The notes: generated by a model not told the origin, from the sequence alone. DNA of 64,000 nt from Bacillus massilioanorexius (GCF_902374955.1 NZ_CABKRX010000083.1:124001-188000), one strand, 5' to 3'. Numbered from the stretch's first letter, positions 1 through 8,676 are shown. Made by a program: numbers and translations.

Positions 1-2
1 GA

Positions 3-1034
3 CTCATTCAATTATTGGTTCTTACTATTCTCATTGCTTTATGTTATTTTGTATTACCTGTTTCTTTACCATTAATTATCGCTTTAATAACCTCACTTTT
101 ATTAATGCCGTTAGTTAAAATGCTTCAAAGTAAATTCTCCTTATCACAAAAACTTTCCGTTATGATTGTTTTTATAATGTTTATTGCTTTTATTGGATTA
201 TCCGCCTATTTTTTAACTACAAAAGTAGTGACAGAAGCTGCTCAAATTATTCAAAACGCACCTGAATATGTTAATGAAATTAGTTCGGCATGGAATAAAA
301 TAGAAAAAGATATGATATCCGCTTCAGAACATTTACCAAAAGCTATTACTGATGTTATAAGTAACCAAGTACAAATATCATTGGAATATCTAAATACGAA
401 AGTAGGTAGTTGGATCACCATTGAAAATATTACAAATTTCGTTAAAAGTATTCCTTCTTATTTAGTAAGCTTCATAGTATTTTTAATTGCGTTATTTTTA
501 TTTTTAATTGACTTACCTAATATTAAAAAAGGAATATTCAAGCATTTAACAGATACAACAGCTGAAAAAGTTCGATTTATGAGCTCTCGTCTATCTAGTG
601 TAATATTCGGCTTCTTTAAAGCCCAATTTCTAGTAAGTATAATTATTTTCTTAGTATCACTTGTTGGCTTATTACTCATCAAACCTGAAATGGCAATCGT
701 TATGTCCATTGTCATTTGGATTATTGATTTCATACCAATTATTGGATCAATTGTTATACTTGCCCCTTGGTCAGCTTTTGACTTCATAACCGGTGATATA
801 AATTCAGGAACACAATTAGCTATTTTAGCTGCCATTCTATTGATTATTCGTCGAACTGTTGAGCCAAAAGTTATGGGCAATCACATTGGATTATCCCCAT
901 TAGCTACATTGATTGCTATGTATATTGGATTAAAATTATTTGGATTCCTAGGTTTTATTATTGGTCCATTGATTCTAATAGCCTTTACAGCAGCGCGAGA
1001 GGCTGGTCTAATCAAACTAAACTTCAAATTTTAG
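3..1034 (+). CDS. YtvI-like AI-2E family membrane protein, 5'-truncated by the window edge
   Basis: The frame is open to the left edge of the window, so the true start is probably outside; the first possible in-window start is a TTG at 15. About 343 codons are visible. Hydrophobic segments run through the whole protein, in the usual AI-2E (PF01594) order: two N-terminal helices, a soluble stretch (about residues 65-145), then a C-terminal membrane block containing the family-like segments IIDFIPIIGS and EPKVMGNHIGLSPL. Length and layout fit the sporulation membrane protein YtvI (about 370 residues). Members of this family are called permeases, but the substrate of YtvI is not known. It lies downstream of the cta cluster on the opposite strand and ends in its own terminator. 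The family call is firm; the YtvI identity is likely. Confidence 0.8.
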   Translation, partial: LIQLLVLTILIALCYFVLPVSLPLIIALITSLLLMPLVKMLQSKFSLSQKLSVMIVFIMFIAFIGLSAYFLTTKVVTEAAQIIQNAPEYVNEISSAWNKIEKDMISASEHLPKAITDVISNQVQISLEYLNTKVGSWITIENITNFVKSIPSYLVSFIVFLIALFLFLIDLPNIKKGIFKHLTDTTAEKVRFMSSRLSSVIFGFFKAQFLVSIIIFLVSLVGLLLIKPEMAIVMSIVIWIIDFIPIIGSIVILAPWSAFDFITGDINSGTQLAILAAILLIIRRTVEPKVMGNHIGLSPLATLIAMYIGLKLFGFLGFIIGPLILIAFTAAREAGLIKLNFKF

Positions 1035-1042
1035 TTTTTTAT

Positions 1043-1098
1043 ATAGAGGATTCGATCTAACAGATAAAAAATTCAGTTAGATTGAATTCTCTATTTTA
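1043..1098 (+). terminator. Intrinsic terminator after ytvI
   Basis: A long imperfect hairpin pairs ATAGAG and GATCTAAC with GTTAGAT and CTCTAT, followed by TTTT. It starts 9 bases past the stop codon of the ytvI-like gene and overlaps the end of the convergent GNAT-like gene. Confidence 0.75.
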
Positions 1099-1600
1099 CG
1101 TTTAAACTCCAAAGTAAGTAAGGATGATCTTGCTTTTTAAGTGTAAAGCCCAATTTTTTTAAAATATTCATCCTAAAATTATCAGAAAACATGATCTCCA
1201 TATGTATTTGTTTAAATCTACCCTTAAAGAAGTCCATCACAAAATCAAGAAATAATATCATACTTTCTTTAAAATATTTCTTTTCGTAAAAAGATGTTAA
1301 AAATCTCATTTCTAAGAAAGCAATAGACATTTGATTATTTTTCTTATATAAAAGAATATCACCCATCATTTTCTTTTCTAGCAAATCTGCTAAAATCCAC
1401 ATATCGAATGATGATGATTTATTTTTTTCTAAATTTTCAATTAATAAAGGTAAAAAGGTCTTAAAACGATTTGATGGCCAATCTTTTGGAATTTCTATTG
1501 GTGAACGAATGGCTAATTCATCGCGAAATAAAATTATCGACTTTGCCATATCTAAAGAACAATTTAAGATTAATATATTTTCAGTTTTATAATCTTTCAT
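1091..1600 (-). CDS. GNAT-like protein of unknown function
   Basis: A 169-residue protein with a good ribosome site (GGAGG, 6 bases before ATG). The layout resembles a divergent GNAT acetyltransferase: a helical N-terminal part, a WILADLLEKKMMGDILLY strand region (about residues 68-85), a central helix after FLTSFYEKKYFKES, and a C-terminal end NFRMNILKKLGFTLKK (about residues 143-157), which is like the GNAT motif B tail. The acetyl-CoA pyrophosphate loop (Q/RxxGxG/A) is not evident, so it may be inactive or only fold-related. It sits between the cta cluster and the ytvI-like gene. The acetyltransferase assignment is an inference from pattern only. Confidence 0.5.
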   Translation of the reverse strand: MKDYKTENILILNCSLDMAKSIILFRDELAIRSPIEIPKDWPSNRFKTFLPLLIENLEKNKSSSFDMWILADLLEKKMMGDILLYKKNNQMSIAFLEMRFLTSFYEKKYFKESMILFLDFVMDFFKGRFKQIHMEIMFSDNFRMNILKKLGFTLKKQDHPYLLWSLNVK

Positions 1601-1624
1601 ATATTGCCTCCTACTTCACCTTGT

Positions 1625-1662
1625 AAAAAAAGATGATGCTATATTATATTAAGCATCATCCT
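1625..1662 (-). terminator. Terminator of the ctaM (DUF420) transcript
   Basis: On the minus strand a 9-bp stem GATGATGCT/AGCATCATC with a short AT-rich loop is followed by seven T residues. It lies about 20 bases after the DUF420 gene and probably ends the whole cta transcript. Confidence 0.85.
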
Positions 1663-1678
1663 TAGTTCATACCTTTTT

Positions 1679-2140
1679 TTAAATACCTAAAATTGCTTTT
1701 ATTACGGAAGTTGTTTCTCCTCCATGATAAAACACATATAACAGTAAATATACAGCCAATCCAGTTATACCTGTAAAGAACCAAATAAAACAAGTTATAG
1801 GACCAAGTTTTCTATGCTTTCTAAAGTTTCTTTTATACCCTGTCCAAAGCATTGTAATACCCATAACTGCTCCTACGGTCGCAAGACAGATATGGAAGAT
1901 TAAGAAAATCGTATAATAGATTTTAATATCATCAGGTCCTCCAAAAGCCGTATTGCCAATAAAAATCGTTCTGCTAGCATAAATCACAAAAAAGATTATG
2001 GCAAAAATAGCTGCTAGAATCATTGTTTTCTGATGAGCTTCTCTCTTTCCTTGCTTGATTAATCCCCAGCCTATGCCAACAGTTATGGCACTTAAAACAA
2101 TAAAAGTAGTACTTATTGTAGGTAATATAGGTAAAGACAT
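1679..2140 (-). CDS. ctaM: DUF420 membrane protein, CtaM/YozB-like
   Basis: A 153-residue protein with about four or five membrane segments, matching the DUF420 family (YozB in B. subtilis, CtaM in Staphylococcus aureus). CtaM is reported to be needed for maturation of haem-A oxidases. The short segment IYYTIFLIFHICLATVGAV carries a conserved-looking His in a membrane helix. I chose the ATG at 2140, because AGAGGA lies about 11 bases upstream; a longer frame from 2197 has no ribosome site and lacks a family-like start. It lies just after ctaG in the same direction, which supports a role in the caa3 oxidase assembly operon. Confidence 0.82.
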   Translation of the reverse strand: MSLPILPTISTTFIVLSAITVGIGWGLIKQGKREAHQKTMILAAIFAIIFFVIYASRTIFIGNTAFGGPDDIKIYYTIFLIFHICLATVGAVMGITMLWTGYKRNFRKHRKLGPITCFIWFFTGITGLAVYLLLYVFYHGGETTSVIKAILGI

Positions 2141-2265
2141 ATTATTAGACGTCCTCTCATTTATGTAGTCGTAATCATTGTAATAGACATCTATCAATAT
2201 TTCAATAATTGTAACATTAATGACAATTATTAGATAATTATTAAAAAACAGTCTATATCGAGAAT

Positions 2266-3168
2266 TTATTCCATTTGGTATTTATCTGATACAGGATTCA
2301 TATCAACATCTTCTGTATTCTCTTGACGGTACCAAGCAAAAAAGATTTTTGCTAAAACCACTCCAAAAACAATTTCTTGAATGATTTTCATGATAACTCC
2401 ACCTGTTTTTTGATCATCTACAATAGGCATGAAGTTAAACAATTCTGGACCAGAAATATTCAAATTAGACAATGTACTTGTGGGTACACATAGTTCCATT
2501 GCTTGTAACCAAAACATTGAATTAGAATATGTTTCATAAATAGGATGATTTGCAAAAATAATCAAACCACATGCAGGAGTTAATAATATTCCATTTGCAA
2601 AAATATATCCGATTCTTTTTATACCATAAAACCCTTGATATTCTTCTAAACTATTAATAATTGGCCACCACATTAAAATAGCTGTTACAAAAAGAATAAT
2701 CGTACAAATAGAATGCAGCATCATATTAGTTTTTACGACATCAAAAATGTACGGAATATGATAAAAAGAGAACAATGCGTTAAAAACAAGAAGAGCAATT
2801 AAAGGCTTTGTAAAAAAGTGAAAAAGCGGCCGAATCACTTTAATAGATAAAAATCTTCTCCATAACCAATTTGGTATAGCATTAATTAAAATAGGCGGTA
2901 ATACTAAATATAAACAAGCCATTTGTGTCATATGTACACTAAACATAATATGCCCTAATAAATCAAGAGGAGAGCCTTTTATTGTATATAAAATAAGCAA
3001 TGAGAGAACAAATAAAATAGCTTGTTTTGGCTTTAAAGGTTCACTATTTTTTGATATGATAGTGCGATATTTTACAGTTATTAAAAAGTAGACTAACCCT
3101 ATCAAAAGTAATAAAACAAAAAACCACGGACTCCACAGAGCCTCAAATCCGAAAATACTTAATGACAT
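2266..3168 (-). CDS. ctaG: Cytochrome c oxidase assembly factor CtaG
   Basis: A 300-residue polytopic membrane protein of the Caa3_CtaG family, required for active caa3 oxidase in B. subtilis, probably in CuB insertion. Seven or so hydrophobic helices are visible, with His-rich membrane motifs such as GHIMFSVHMTQM (about residues 71-82) and LHSICTIILF. The start at 3168 gives MSLSIFGFEALWSP, which matches the family N-terminus and follows GGGGAGAGGTG. An in-frame ATG at 3201 lies upstream of the likely transcription start. CtaG is separated from ctaF by a structured 265-bp gap and has its own promoter. Confidence 0.95.
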   Translation of the reverse strand: MSLSIFGFEALWSPWFFVLLLLIGLVYFLITVKYRTIISKNSEPLKPKQAILFVLSLLILYTIKGSPLDLLGHIMFSVHMTQMACLYLVLPPILINAIPNWLWRRFLSIKVIRPLFHFFTKPLIALLVFNALFSFYHIPYIFDVVKTNMMLHSICTIILFVTAILMWWPIINSLEEYQGFYGIKRIGYIFANGILLTPACGLIIFANHPIYETYSNSMFWLQAMELCVPTSTLSNLNISGPELFNFMPIVDDQKTGGVIMKIIQEIVFGVVLAKIFFAWYRQENTEDVDMNPVSDKYQME

Positions 3169-3202
3169 TTCCTCAAACACCTCTCCCCTCTCTTTTTCCA
3201 TT

Positions 3203-3232
3203 ATTATACTGTAAAATTTTTCATACCAACAA
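3203..3232 (-). promoter_or_regulatory. Candidate SigA promoter for ctaG
   Basis: On the minus strand TTGTTG and TATAAT are separated by 18 bases. The predicted transcript starts near 3196, inside the longer reading frame, which supports translation from the ATG at 3168. It could give ctaG and ctaM an expression level independent of ctaCDEF. Confidence 0.6.
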
Positions 3233-3237
3233 CTATC

Positions 3238-3395
3238 CTGCCTCCGTACAATAGGACAAAGTTAAACCGTATGCTAAGTCTCCGATACTTTATTTAGCTC
3301 AGGTAAGTATCATGTAACTAAATAAAGGCAGCACCTCACCTATTCCTCCAAAAATATGGTAGGTATTAGTAAGATCACTGCCTCTAATTTTCTAA
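3238..3395 (-). other. Structured ctaF-ctaG intergenic region, possible cis-acting RNA
   Basis: Read on the minus strand, this 160-base stretch has nested pairing potential: AGGCAG (about 3381) with CTGCCT (about 3328), TACCTA with TAGGTG inside that, and a perfect 10-bp stem CTTTATTTAG/CTAAATAAAG (3288-3297 with 3318-3327) around a 20-base loop. The blocks TAGGTGAGG, CGGTTTAAC and TTTGTCCTATTGTAC occur in the same order as, and resemble, conserved blocks of the ykoK/M-box magnesium riboswitch as I remember it, but the lengths differ and no terminator follows. There is no reading frame here. Confidence 0.4.
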
Positions 3396-3433
3396 CTATT
3401 AATGATGATAGATTATACTACCGCTTAAAAATA

Positions 3434-3769
3434 TTAAATCCATACAATAGTAACAAAAGCAATTACAGTTACAATCCCAACTGTTAAACCTGAATATAGA
3501 AATAAAGCAGGTACACCGTGGCCTTTATGACTCATATGCATGAAATAATATAATTGAAAAATCACTTGAACTACTGCAAGTAGTAAAATGACCGGTATTG
3601 TATACCACTCTGAGAAACCATCATATCCCACAGCAATAAAGGCAACGAGTGTTAAAAATATCATTAATGCAAATGAGATGATTTGATACTTCATATCCTC
3701 TGCATTTTTTTTACGGCGATATTTTATATCTACTTGCGGAGTAGTTAACTGATCATGATTATGCCCCAT
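3434..3769 (-). CDS. ctaF: Cytochrome caa3 oxidase subunit IV
   Basis: About 111 residues with three membrane helices and a charged N-terminal region, the normal size and layout for Cox subunit IV of the caa3 type (prokaryotic COX4, PF03626). The segment YYFMHMSHKG is the typical loop before the last helix. The ATG at 3769 lies 8 bases from GGTGG; a TTG directly before it is the other option. The gene abuts ctaE with no gap, so translation is probably coupled. It is a small structural subunit of the oxidase in the cytoplasmic membrane. Confidence 0.92.
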   Translation of the reverse strand: MGHNHDQLTTPQVDIKYRRKKNAEDMKYQIISFALMIFLTLVAFIAVGYDGFSEWYTIPVILLLAVVQVIFQLYYFMHMSHKGHGVPALFLYSGLTVGIVTVIAFVTIVWI

Positions 3770-3772
3770 CAA

Positions 3773-4402
3773 TTATCCCACCATTCCCATTAAGTAAACT
3801 ACAGTAAAGATAAATACCCATACAACATCAATAAAATGCCAATACAAACTAGCTACATAAAATTTTGGTGCATTATATAGATTTAAACCACGCTTCGCAT
3901 TTCTTAACATTAAAGTGGTAATCCATAATAATCCGAACGCCACGTGGGCTCCATGAAAACCAACTAACGTGTAAAATGCAGAACCGAATGCACTGCTCGT
4001 AAATGTATGATGATATTCATGAACATAATGTTGGAACTCATAAATCTCTAATAGCAAGAATCCTAATCCTAATAAAACTGTTACCAATAACCATGCTTGC
4101 ATCGCCTTGAAATTATAATTTTTCATATGATACATCGCATATACGCTTGTTAACGAGCTTGTTAAAAGTAACATAGTTGCAACAAATACTAATTTCATGT
4201 CAAAGATGTCTTTCGCTAAAGCATGATCCCCACTAGGAACAGAATCTTTTAGCGCCAAATATGTGGCAAATAACGTAGCAAAAAGAACAGTTTCTCCACC
4301 TAGGAATAGCCAAAAACCAATAAATTTATTTTTTCCTTCTAAGGTTGCTTTCTCAGGAGAAGAAGGCCATGTCGCTTCAGTATATTTTTCTTCTGCGTGC
4401 AT
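3773..4402 (-). CDS. ctaE: Cytochrome caa3 oxidase subunit III
   Basis: A 209-residue protein with five membrane helices, the length of bacterial Cox subunit III lacking the first two helices. Family features include the N-terminal KFIGFWLFLGGETVLFATLF and the C-terminal YWHFIDVVWVFIFTVVYLMG (about residues 188-207), with the WHFIDVVW signature. It has a strong ribosome site (GGAGGG, 8 bases before ATG). The start overlaps the last base of ctaD. It is part of the membrane core of the terminal oxidase. Confidence 0.96.
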   Translation of the reverse strand: MHAEEKYTEATWPSSPEKATLEGKNKFIGFWLFLGGETVLFATLFATYLALKDSVPSGDHALAKDIFDMKLVFVATMLLLTSSLTSVYAMYHMKNYNFKAMQAWLLVTVLLGLGFLLLEIYEFQHYVHEYHHTFTSSAFGSAFYTLVGFHGAHVAFGLLWITTLMLRNAKRGLNLYNAPKFYVASLYWHFIDVVWVFIFTVVYLMGMVG

Positions 4403-6279
4403 TATGCTTTCCCTCCTTTATCGACATCTTCATCATCCATTAATTCTTCTTTGTGAATATGATAACCTAAATCATCTTTAACTGAACGCACGAACATGGA
4501 AAGAAGTGTAATTAACAAACCAATAATAAGAACTGGCAACGCCCAAGGTTCACCATCTTTATGGAACATAGCTCCAAATGCTGCCACAAACAATCCGAAT
4601 GATATCATGACTGGTGTGAATGATGAATTTGGCATATGTATATCACCAAGTGGCTCTGCAGGAGTCATTTCTTTTCTACCTTCCATTTTTTCTAACCAAT
4701 AAGCATCCAGACCACGAACAAGTGGAAGCTGCTTAAAATTATAGTATGGTGGCGGTGATGCAACAGCCCATTCTAATGTACGACCGTCACCCCACGGATC
4801 ATTTCCAACTTTTTCATTCTTAATTGATGTTATTACTATGTTAATTAATAGGATTATAGTAGCAATTGCCATCAAAAAGGCACCTATAGAGCTAATGAGG
4901 TTGGCAGTTTCCCATCCTTGACCTGGAAGGAACGTGAATACACGACGTGGCATTCCCCATAAACCCAAGAAATGTTGAATAAAGAATGTTAAATGGAAGC
5001 CAATAAGGAATAACCAAAACGTATATTTACCTAATTTTTCACTAAGCATTGTACCGAACATTTTCGGCCAATAAAAATGTGTACCAGCTAATAAAGCTAA
5101 AACGACTCCCCCCACTATTACATAATGGAAGTGAGCAACAACAAAGTAACTGTCGTGATATTGATAATCCGCAGCTGCAGCGGCATTCATAATTCCAGTG
5201 ACACCACCCATAACAAAGGATGGGATAAATGAAACTGCATATAACATAGGTACAGTAAATTTAATACTGCCTCCCCACATTGTAAATAACCAGTTGAAAA
5301 TTTTAATACCTGTTGGAACAGCAATCGCCATAGTTGCTACTGCGAAAATCGCATTAGCTACTGGACCTAAACCTGTTGTAAACATATGGTGAGCCCAAAC
5401 CATGAAGCCTAAGAAACCGATTAATACTGTTGCAAATACCATTGAGGAATAACCGAAAAGACGTTTTCTTGAGAAGGTTGCAAATATTTCCGAGAAAATA
5501 CCGAACGCTGGAAGGATTAAAATGTAAACTTCAGGGTGTCCAAAAATCCAGAAAAGATGCTCCCAGATGATCGTATTACCACCCATATCAATATTAAAAA
5601 ATTGTGCTCCAAACATTCTATCGAATATCATTAAAAATAAACCAACAGTTAATGGAGGAAATGCGAATAAAATAAGTGCTGATACTACAAATGTAGACCA
5701 TGTAAATAGAGGCATTCTCATGTATGTCATACCAGGTGCTCGCATATTTATAATGGTAGCTAAGAAGTTAATTCCTCCTATCAGTGTTCCCGCACCAGAG
5801 ATTTGGAGACCTAGTGCATAAAAATCAATTCCATGTCCAGGTGAGGCTAATGATAGTGACGCATATGACGTCCATCCTGCATTTGGAACCTCTCCTATAA
5901 ACCAAGATAAATTTAGAAACAATCCACCAAAGAAAAAGAGCCAAAATCCTAAAGAATTTAAAAATGGAAATGCTACGTCACGCGCACCAATTTGAAGTGG
6001 CATTACGGCATTCATAAAAGCAAAAACTAACGGCATAGCTGCTAAGAAAATCATCGTTGTTCCATGCATCGTCAATATTTCATTATATAAGCCAGCACTT
6101 AAAAAATCATTATCCGGTTTAATAAGCTGTATTCGAATGAACATAGCTTCTAGTCCACCAATAATAAAGAATATACCGCCGGCAATCAAATAAAGAATGG
6201 CGATTTTTTTATGGTCCACTGTTGTCAAGTAGTCCCAAATCGTAGCACCAATCCCTTTTTTTTGAGCTAACGTACTCAC
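4402..6279 (-). CDS. ctaD: Cytochrome caa3 oxidase subunit I
   Basis: A 625-residue haem-copper oxidase catalytic subunit with 12 or more membrane helices. The sequence shows the CuB His-Tyr motif WIFGHPEVYILILP (about residues 243-256) and VWAHHMFTTG (about 293-302, the other two CuB ligands), and a binuclear-centre helix HFHYVIVGGVV (about 383-393) with the haem ligands. The C-terminal DPWGDGRTLEWAV segment is typical. It reduces oxygen to water and pumps protons. The GTG start at 6279 lies 7 bases after GGGAGG. It is followed without a gap by ctaE. Confidence 0.97.
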   Translation of the reverse strand: MSTLAQKKGIGATIWDYLTTVDHKKIAILYLIAGGIFFIIGGLEAMFIRIQLIKPDNDFLSAGLYNEILTMHGTTMIFLAAMPLVFAFMNAVMPLQIGARDVAFPFLNSLGFWLFFFGGLFLNLSWFIGEVPNAGWTSYASLSLASPGHGIDFYALGLQISGAGTLIGGINFLATIINMRAPGMTYMRMPLFTWSTFVVSALILFAFPPLTVGLFLMIFDRMFGAQFFNIDMGGNTIIWEHLFWIFGHPEVYILILPAFGIFSEIFATFSRKRLFGYSSMVFATVLIGFLGFMVWAHHMFTTGLGPVANAIFAVATMAIAVPTGIKIFNWLFTMWGGSIKFTVPMLYAVSFIPSFVMGGVTGIMNAAAAADYQYHDSYFVVAHFHYVIVGGVVLALLAGTHFYWPKMFGTMLSEKLGKYTFWLFLIGFHLTFFIQHFLGLWGMPRRVFTFLPGQGWETANLISSIGAFLMAIATIILLINIVITSIKNEKVGNDPWGDGRTLEWAVASPPPYYNFKQLPLVRGLDAYWLEKMEGRKEMTPAEPLGDIHMPNSSFTPVMISFGLFVAAFGAMFHKDGEPWALPVLIIGLLITLLSMFVRSVKDDLGYHIHKEELMDDEDVDKGGKA

Positions 6280-6310
6280 GTTTTTACCTCCCTTGTTCTA
6301 CTCTCCCCAA

Positions 6311-7393
6311 TTAATCTTCAACTTTTAACTGCATTAAATATGCCGCCAAAGCATCTAATTCTTGTTCTGACAATTTACCGTAGCTCGGCATTTTGTTAGA
6401 TGGTTTGACTTTTTGGGTATCAGTTAACCACTCTTTAATGTTTTCTTCGTTATGATCTAAAATTCCAGCTACTTTCTCTCGATCTCCAAAGTTTGCTAAG
6501 TTTGGAGCAGTTCGACCTACAGCTGGACGCTTATCATTTCCAGAAATCGCATGACAGGCGATACAGTTATTTTCTTGGAAAACTTTTTCACCTTGTTTAG
6601 CTAAAGTGCCTTCAACAACAGGTTTTTCCTTTGTTTTCTGCATTTTACCAATCCATGATTCGAAATCATCCTTTGAAAGCGTTTTAACTTTAAAATCCAT
6701 TAAAGCATGAGAGTCTCCACATAATTCAGCACATTTTCCATAAAAAAGGTTCGATGCCTCATCAGCTTTTTTACTATTAAACTCTAAATAAAAGCGGTTG
6801 TTACTCTCTACATTTGTGTCTAGTTTACCACCAACAGCAGGAACCCAGAATGAGTGCTTTACATCTGAAGCAGACAAATTAAAATACACTTTTTCGTCTG
6901 TCGGAACAACTAAATCTTGACTCGTAATAACACCATAGTCTGGATATTCAAACTCCCACCAATATAAATTGGCTCGAACATTTACAACTAAAGCATCTTT
7001 TGTTTTTCCATCTTTCGTTTTGTTTTCCATTGGAGAAACATCTGCTAACTTAAATGTTTGAGCTACTGTTGGTACAGCTAAAATTAATAGGAGAACAATA
7101 GGGATCGTCGTCCAAATAATTTCTAGCTTATGATTGCCTTCAATTTGCTTAGGAATTTTTTTGTCATTTCCCTTACGTCTAAATCGAAATACAACATATA
7201 AGAAAATAAAAGTTACAACTAGAATGACTAGTACCATAATAACAGTACTTAATATCATTAAGTCGTATTGAGTTTGTGCTACTTCACCAGCTGGCTTTAA
7301 AGTAGACAAATTTGCTTTTCCACATCCAGCTAATAGGAAGGTTAAAAGCAAAAAGATGCCTAAAAAGCGCCATTTTTGTAGCCTTTTTTTCAT
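6311..7393 (-). CDS. ctaC: Cytochrome caa3 oxidase subunit II with fused cytochrome c domain
   Basis: A 360-residue lipoprotein. The start at 7393 (AGAGGGG, 10 bases upstream) places the lipobox LLAGC at about residues 20-24, which an upstream ATG at 7447 would bury. Two membrane helices follow, then the CuA domain with HSFWVPAVGG and CAELCGDSHALM (CuA ligands C, E, C, H, M), then a cytochrome c domain with CIACH and the distal Met in MPSYGKL. This fusion defines a caa3-type oxidase, which takes electrons from cytochrome c. It lies between ctaB and ctaD. Confidence 0.97.
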   Translation of the reverse strand: MKKRLQKWRFLGIFLLLTFLLAGCGKANLSTLKPAGEVAQTQYDLMILSTVIMVLVILVVTFIFLYVVFRFRRKGNDKKIPKQIEGNHKLEIIWTTIPIVLLLILAVPTVAQTFKLADVSPMENKTKDGKTKDALVVNVRANLYWWEFEYPDYGVITSQDLVVPTDEKVYFNLSASDVKHSFWVPAVGGKLDTNVESNNRFYLEFNSKKADEASNLFYGKCAELCGDSHALMDFKVKTLSKDDFESWIGKMQKTKEKPVVEGTLAKQGEKVFQENNCIACHAISGNDKRPAVGRTAPNLANFGDREKVAGILDHNEENIKEWLTDTQKVKPSNKMPSYGKLSEQELDALAAYLMQLKVED

Positions 7394-7484
7394 ACCAATG
7401 AAACCCCTCTTTCGTAAAAAATTCTTACTATCCCTTTTGTGTTTCACTTGTTGAAAAATCTTTCTATGCTGAATTTGAAATTGT

Positions 7485-7508
7485 AGGTAAGGAATAAATT
7501 CCTTACCT
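7485..7508 (-). promoter_or_regulatory. Intercistronic hairpin between ctaB and ctaC
   Basis: A perfect 10-bp stem AGGTAAGGAA/TTCCTTACCT with a 4-base loop starts directly after the ctaB stop codon. On the minus strand no T-run follows, so it is more likely an RNA processing or stabilising element, or a weak attenuator, than a full terminator. Confidence 0.6.
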
Positions 7509-8444
7509 TTATATCAAGGTTACAATAACCATTGAAACGAATAGAATTGTTAGGTAGTTTAACGAATAAATAAACATTCCTTTAGCCCACTTAATATCGT
7601 CTTTCATTTTAAAACCATATAAACCTAGCGCTAACCAACCGACATTTAAAACGACTGTTAAAATGACTAGTGGCATTCCAAGTGGAGTTAACAAGAATGG
7701 TATTACCATTAAAGCAGCAACCCAAAGATTAATCGAAATCTTAGTTCGCTTAAATCCTTTCACAACTGGTAACATTGGAATTCCTGCTGCTCTGTACTCT
7801 TCACATCTTCTCATGGCTAAAGCATAAAAATGAGGTGGTTGCCAAATGAACATGATGATATATAGTGTCCATGCCATTAGTCCAACATGGGAATCCACTG
7901 CTGCCCACCCGATTAACGGAGGCATTGCTCCTGAAAAACATCCAATAATTGTATTAGAAACTAATTTTCTTTTTGAATACGTGTACAAAATGACATATGC
8001 AAATACCCCTATTAATCCAAATACTGCAGCTACCCATGTTGTAAAGGCAAGTAAGATTGTTCCCACAGTAACGAGACCAAGACCCAAAAGTAGAACTCTA
8101 ATTGAATTTACTTTTCCAGTTACTGTTGGTCTTGCTTTTGTACGTTCCATTAAATGATCTATATCTCGATCAATATAGTTATTTAATGTTCCCGCCCCCC
8201 CAATAATTAAAGCAGATCCAATTAAGGTTAAAAGCACAATGTCTAAATTATTCAAAAAACTTAACCCAGAAAAATGAAGTGCCAACCACAAACCTGTGAA
8301 AGTTGTAATTAAATTTGACTTGATAATTCCTATTTTAATAATGGCTAAAAAGTCATTCCAGGCAGTAGTCTCTGGTATATCATCTTTAAGGCTTGGTTTT
8401 TGATCTGTAAGTGCGTTTTGCTCCAAGACCTTTGAGTTTGACAT
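7509..8444 (-). CDS. ctaB: Protohaem IX farnesyltransferase (haem O synthase)
   Basis: A 311-residue UbiA-family membrane prenyltransferase. The two Asp-rich motifs are visible: NNYIDRDIDHLMERTKARPT (about residues 87-106) and YTYSKRKLVSNTIIGCFSGA. It adds a farnesyl chain to haem B to form haem O, the precursor used by CtaA. The ATG at 8444 follows an AAGAGGGGG site. The gene is first in the minus-strand cta cluster and is divergent from ctaA over a 624-bp gap. Confidence 0.96.
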   Translation of the reverse strand: MSNSKVLEQNALTDQKPSLKDDIPETTAWNDFLAIIKIGIIKSNLITTFTGLWLALHFSGLSFLNNLDIVLLTLIGSALIIGGAGTLNNYIDRDIDHLMERTKARPTVTGKVNSIRVLLLGLGLVTVGTILLAFTTWVAAVFGLIGVFAYVILYTYSKRKLVSNTIIGCFSGAMPPLIGWAAVDSHVGLMAWTLYIIMFIWQPPHFYALAMRRCEEYRAAGIPMLPVVKGFKRTKISINLWVAALMVIPFLLTPLGMPLVILTVVLNVGWLALGLYGFKMKDDIKWAKGMFIYSLNYLTILFVSMVIVTLI

Positions 8445-8633
8445 AAAAATTTCCCCCTCTTAAAAAAATCACAAAATATAAAAAAGTCATTCTCTTTTAC
8501 TATAAATCATTATTCCATACTTTTCTATATTTGTAATGATAGGCGCTCATCCAAAGTATACCAACTAGGGTAATTAACCATCATCCAGGTTTGTTTTATG
8601 ACCTAAATTTATCTTTAAATGTAAAATATTACT

Positions 8634-8642
8634 ATTCACATT
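8634..8642 (-). promoter_or_regulatory. Weak ResD-box-like sequence
   Basis: The minus strand reads AATGTGAAT, which matches the last seven bases of the reported ResD consensus TTTGTGAAT. It lies 26 bases from a perfect match on the other strand, in the ctaA-ctaB gap. ResD is known to activate cta genes in B. subtilis; binding here is inferred. Confidence 0.35.
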
Positions 8643-8667
8643 CTATTAAAACATATTTTCTGTGTTT

Positions 8668-8676
8668 TTTGTGAAT
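8668..8676 (+). promoter_or_regulatory. ResD-box-like sequence in the ctaA-ctaB gap
   Basis: TTTGTGAAT is an exact match to the published ResD binding consensus as I remember it. It sits 400 bp upstream of ctaA and 224 bp upstream of ctaB, inside an AT-rich region where short matches arise easily by chance. Confidence 0.4.

Noticed and set aside
458..880. 140-codon minus-strand frame inside the ytvI-like gene
   Set aside because: Shadow of the real gene: codon phase and hydrophobic pattern belong to the plus-strand frame, no ribosome site.
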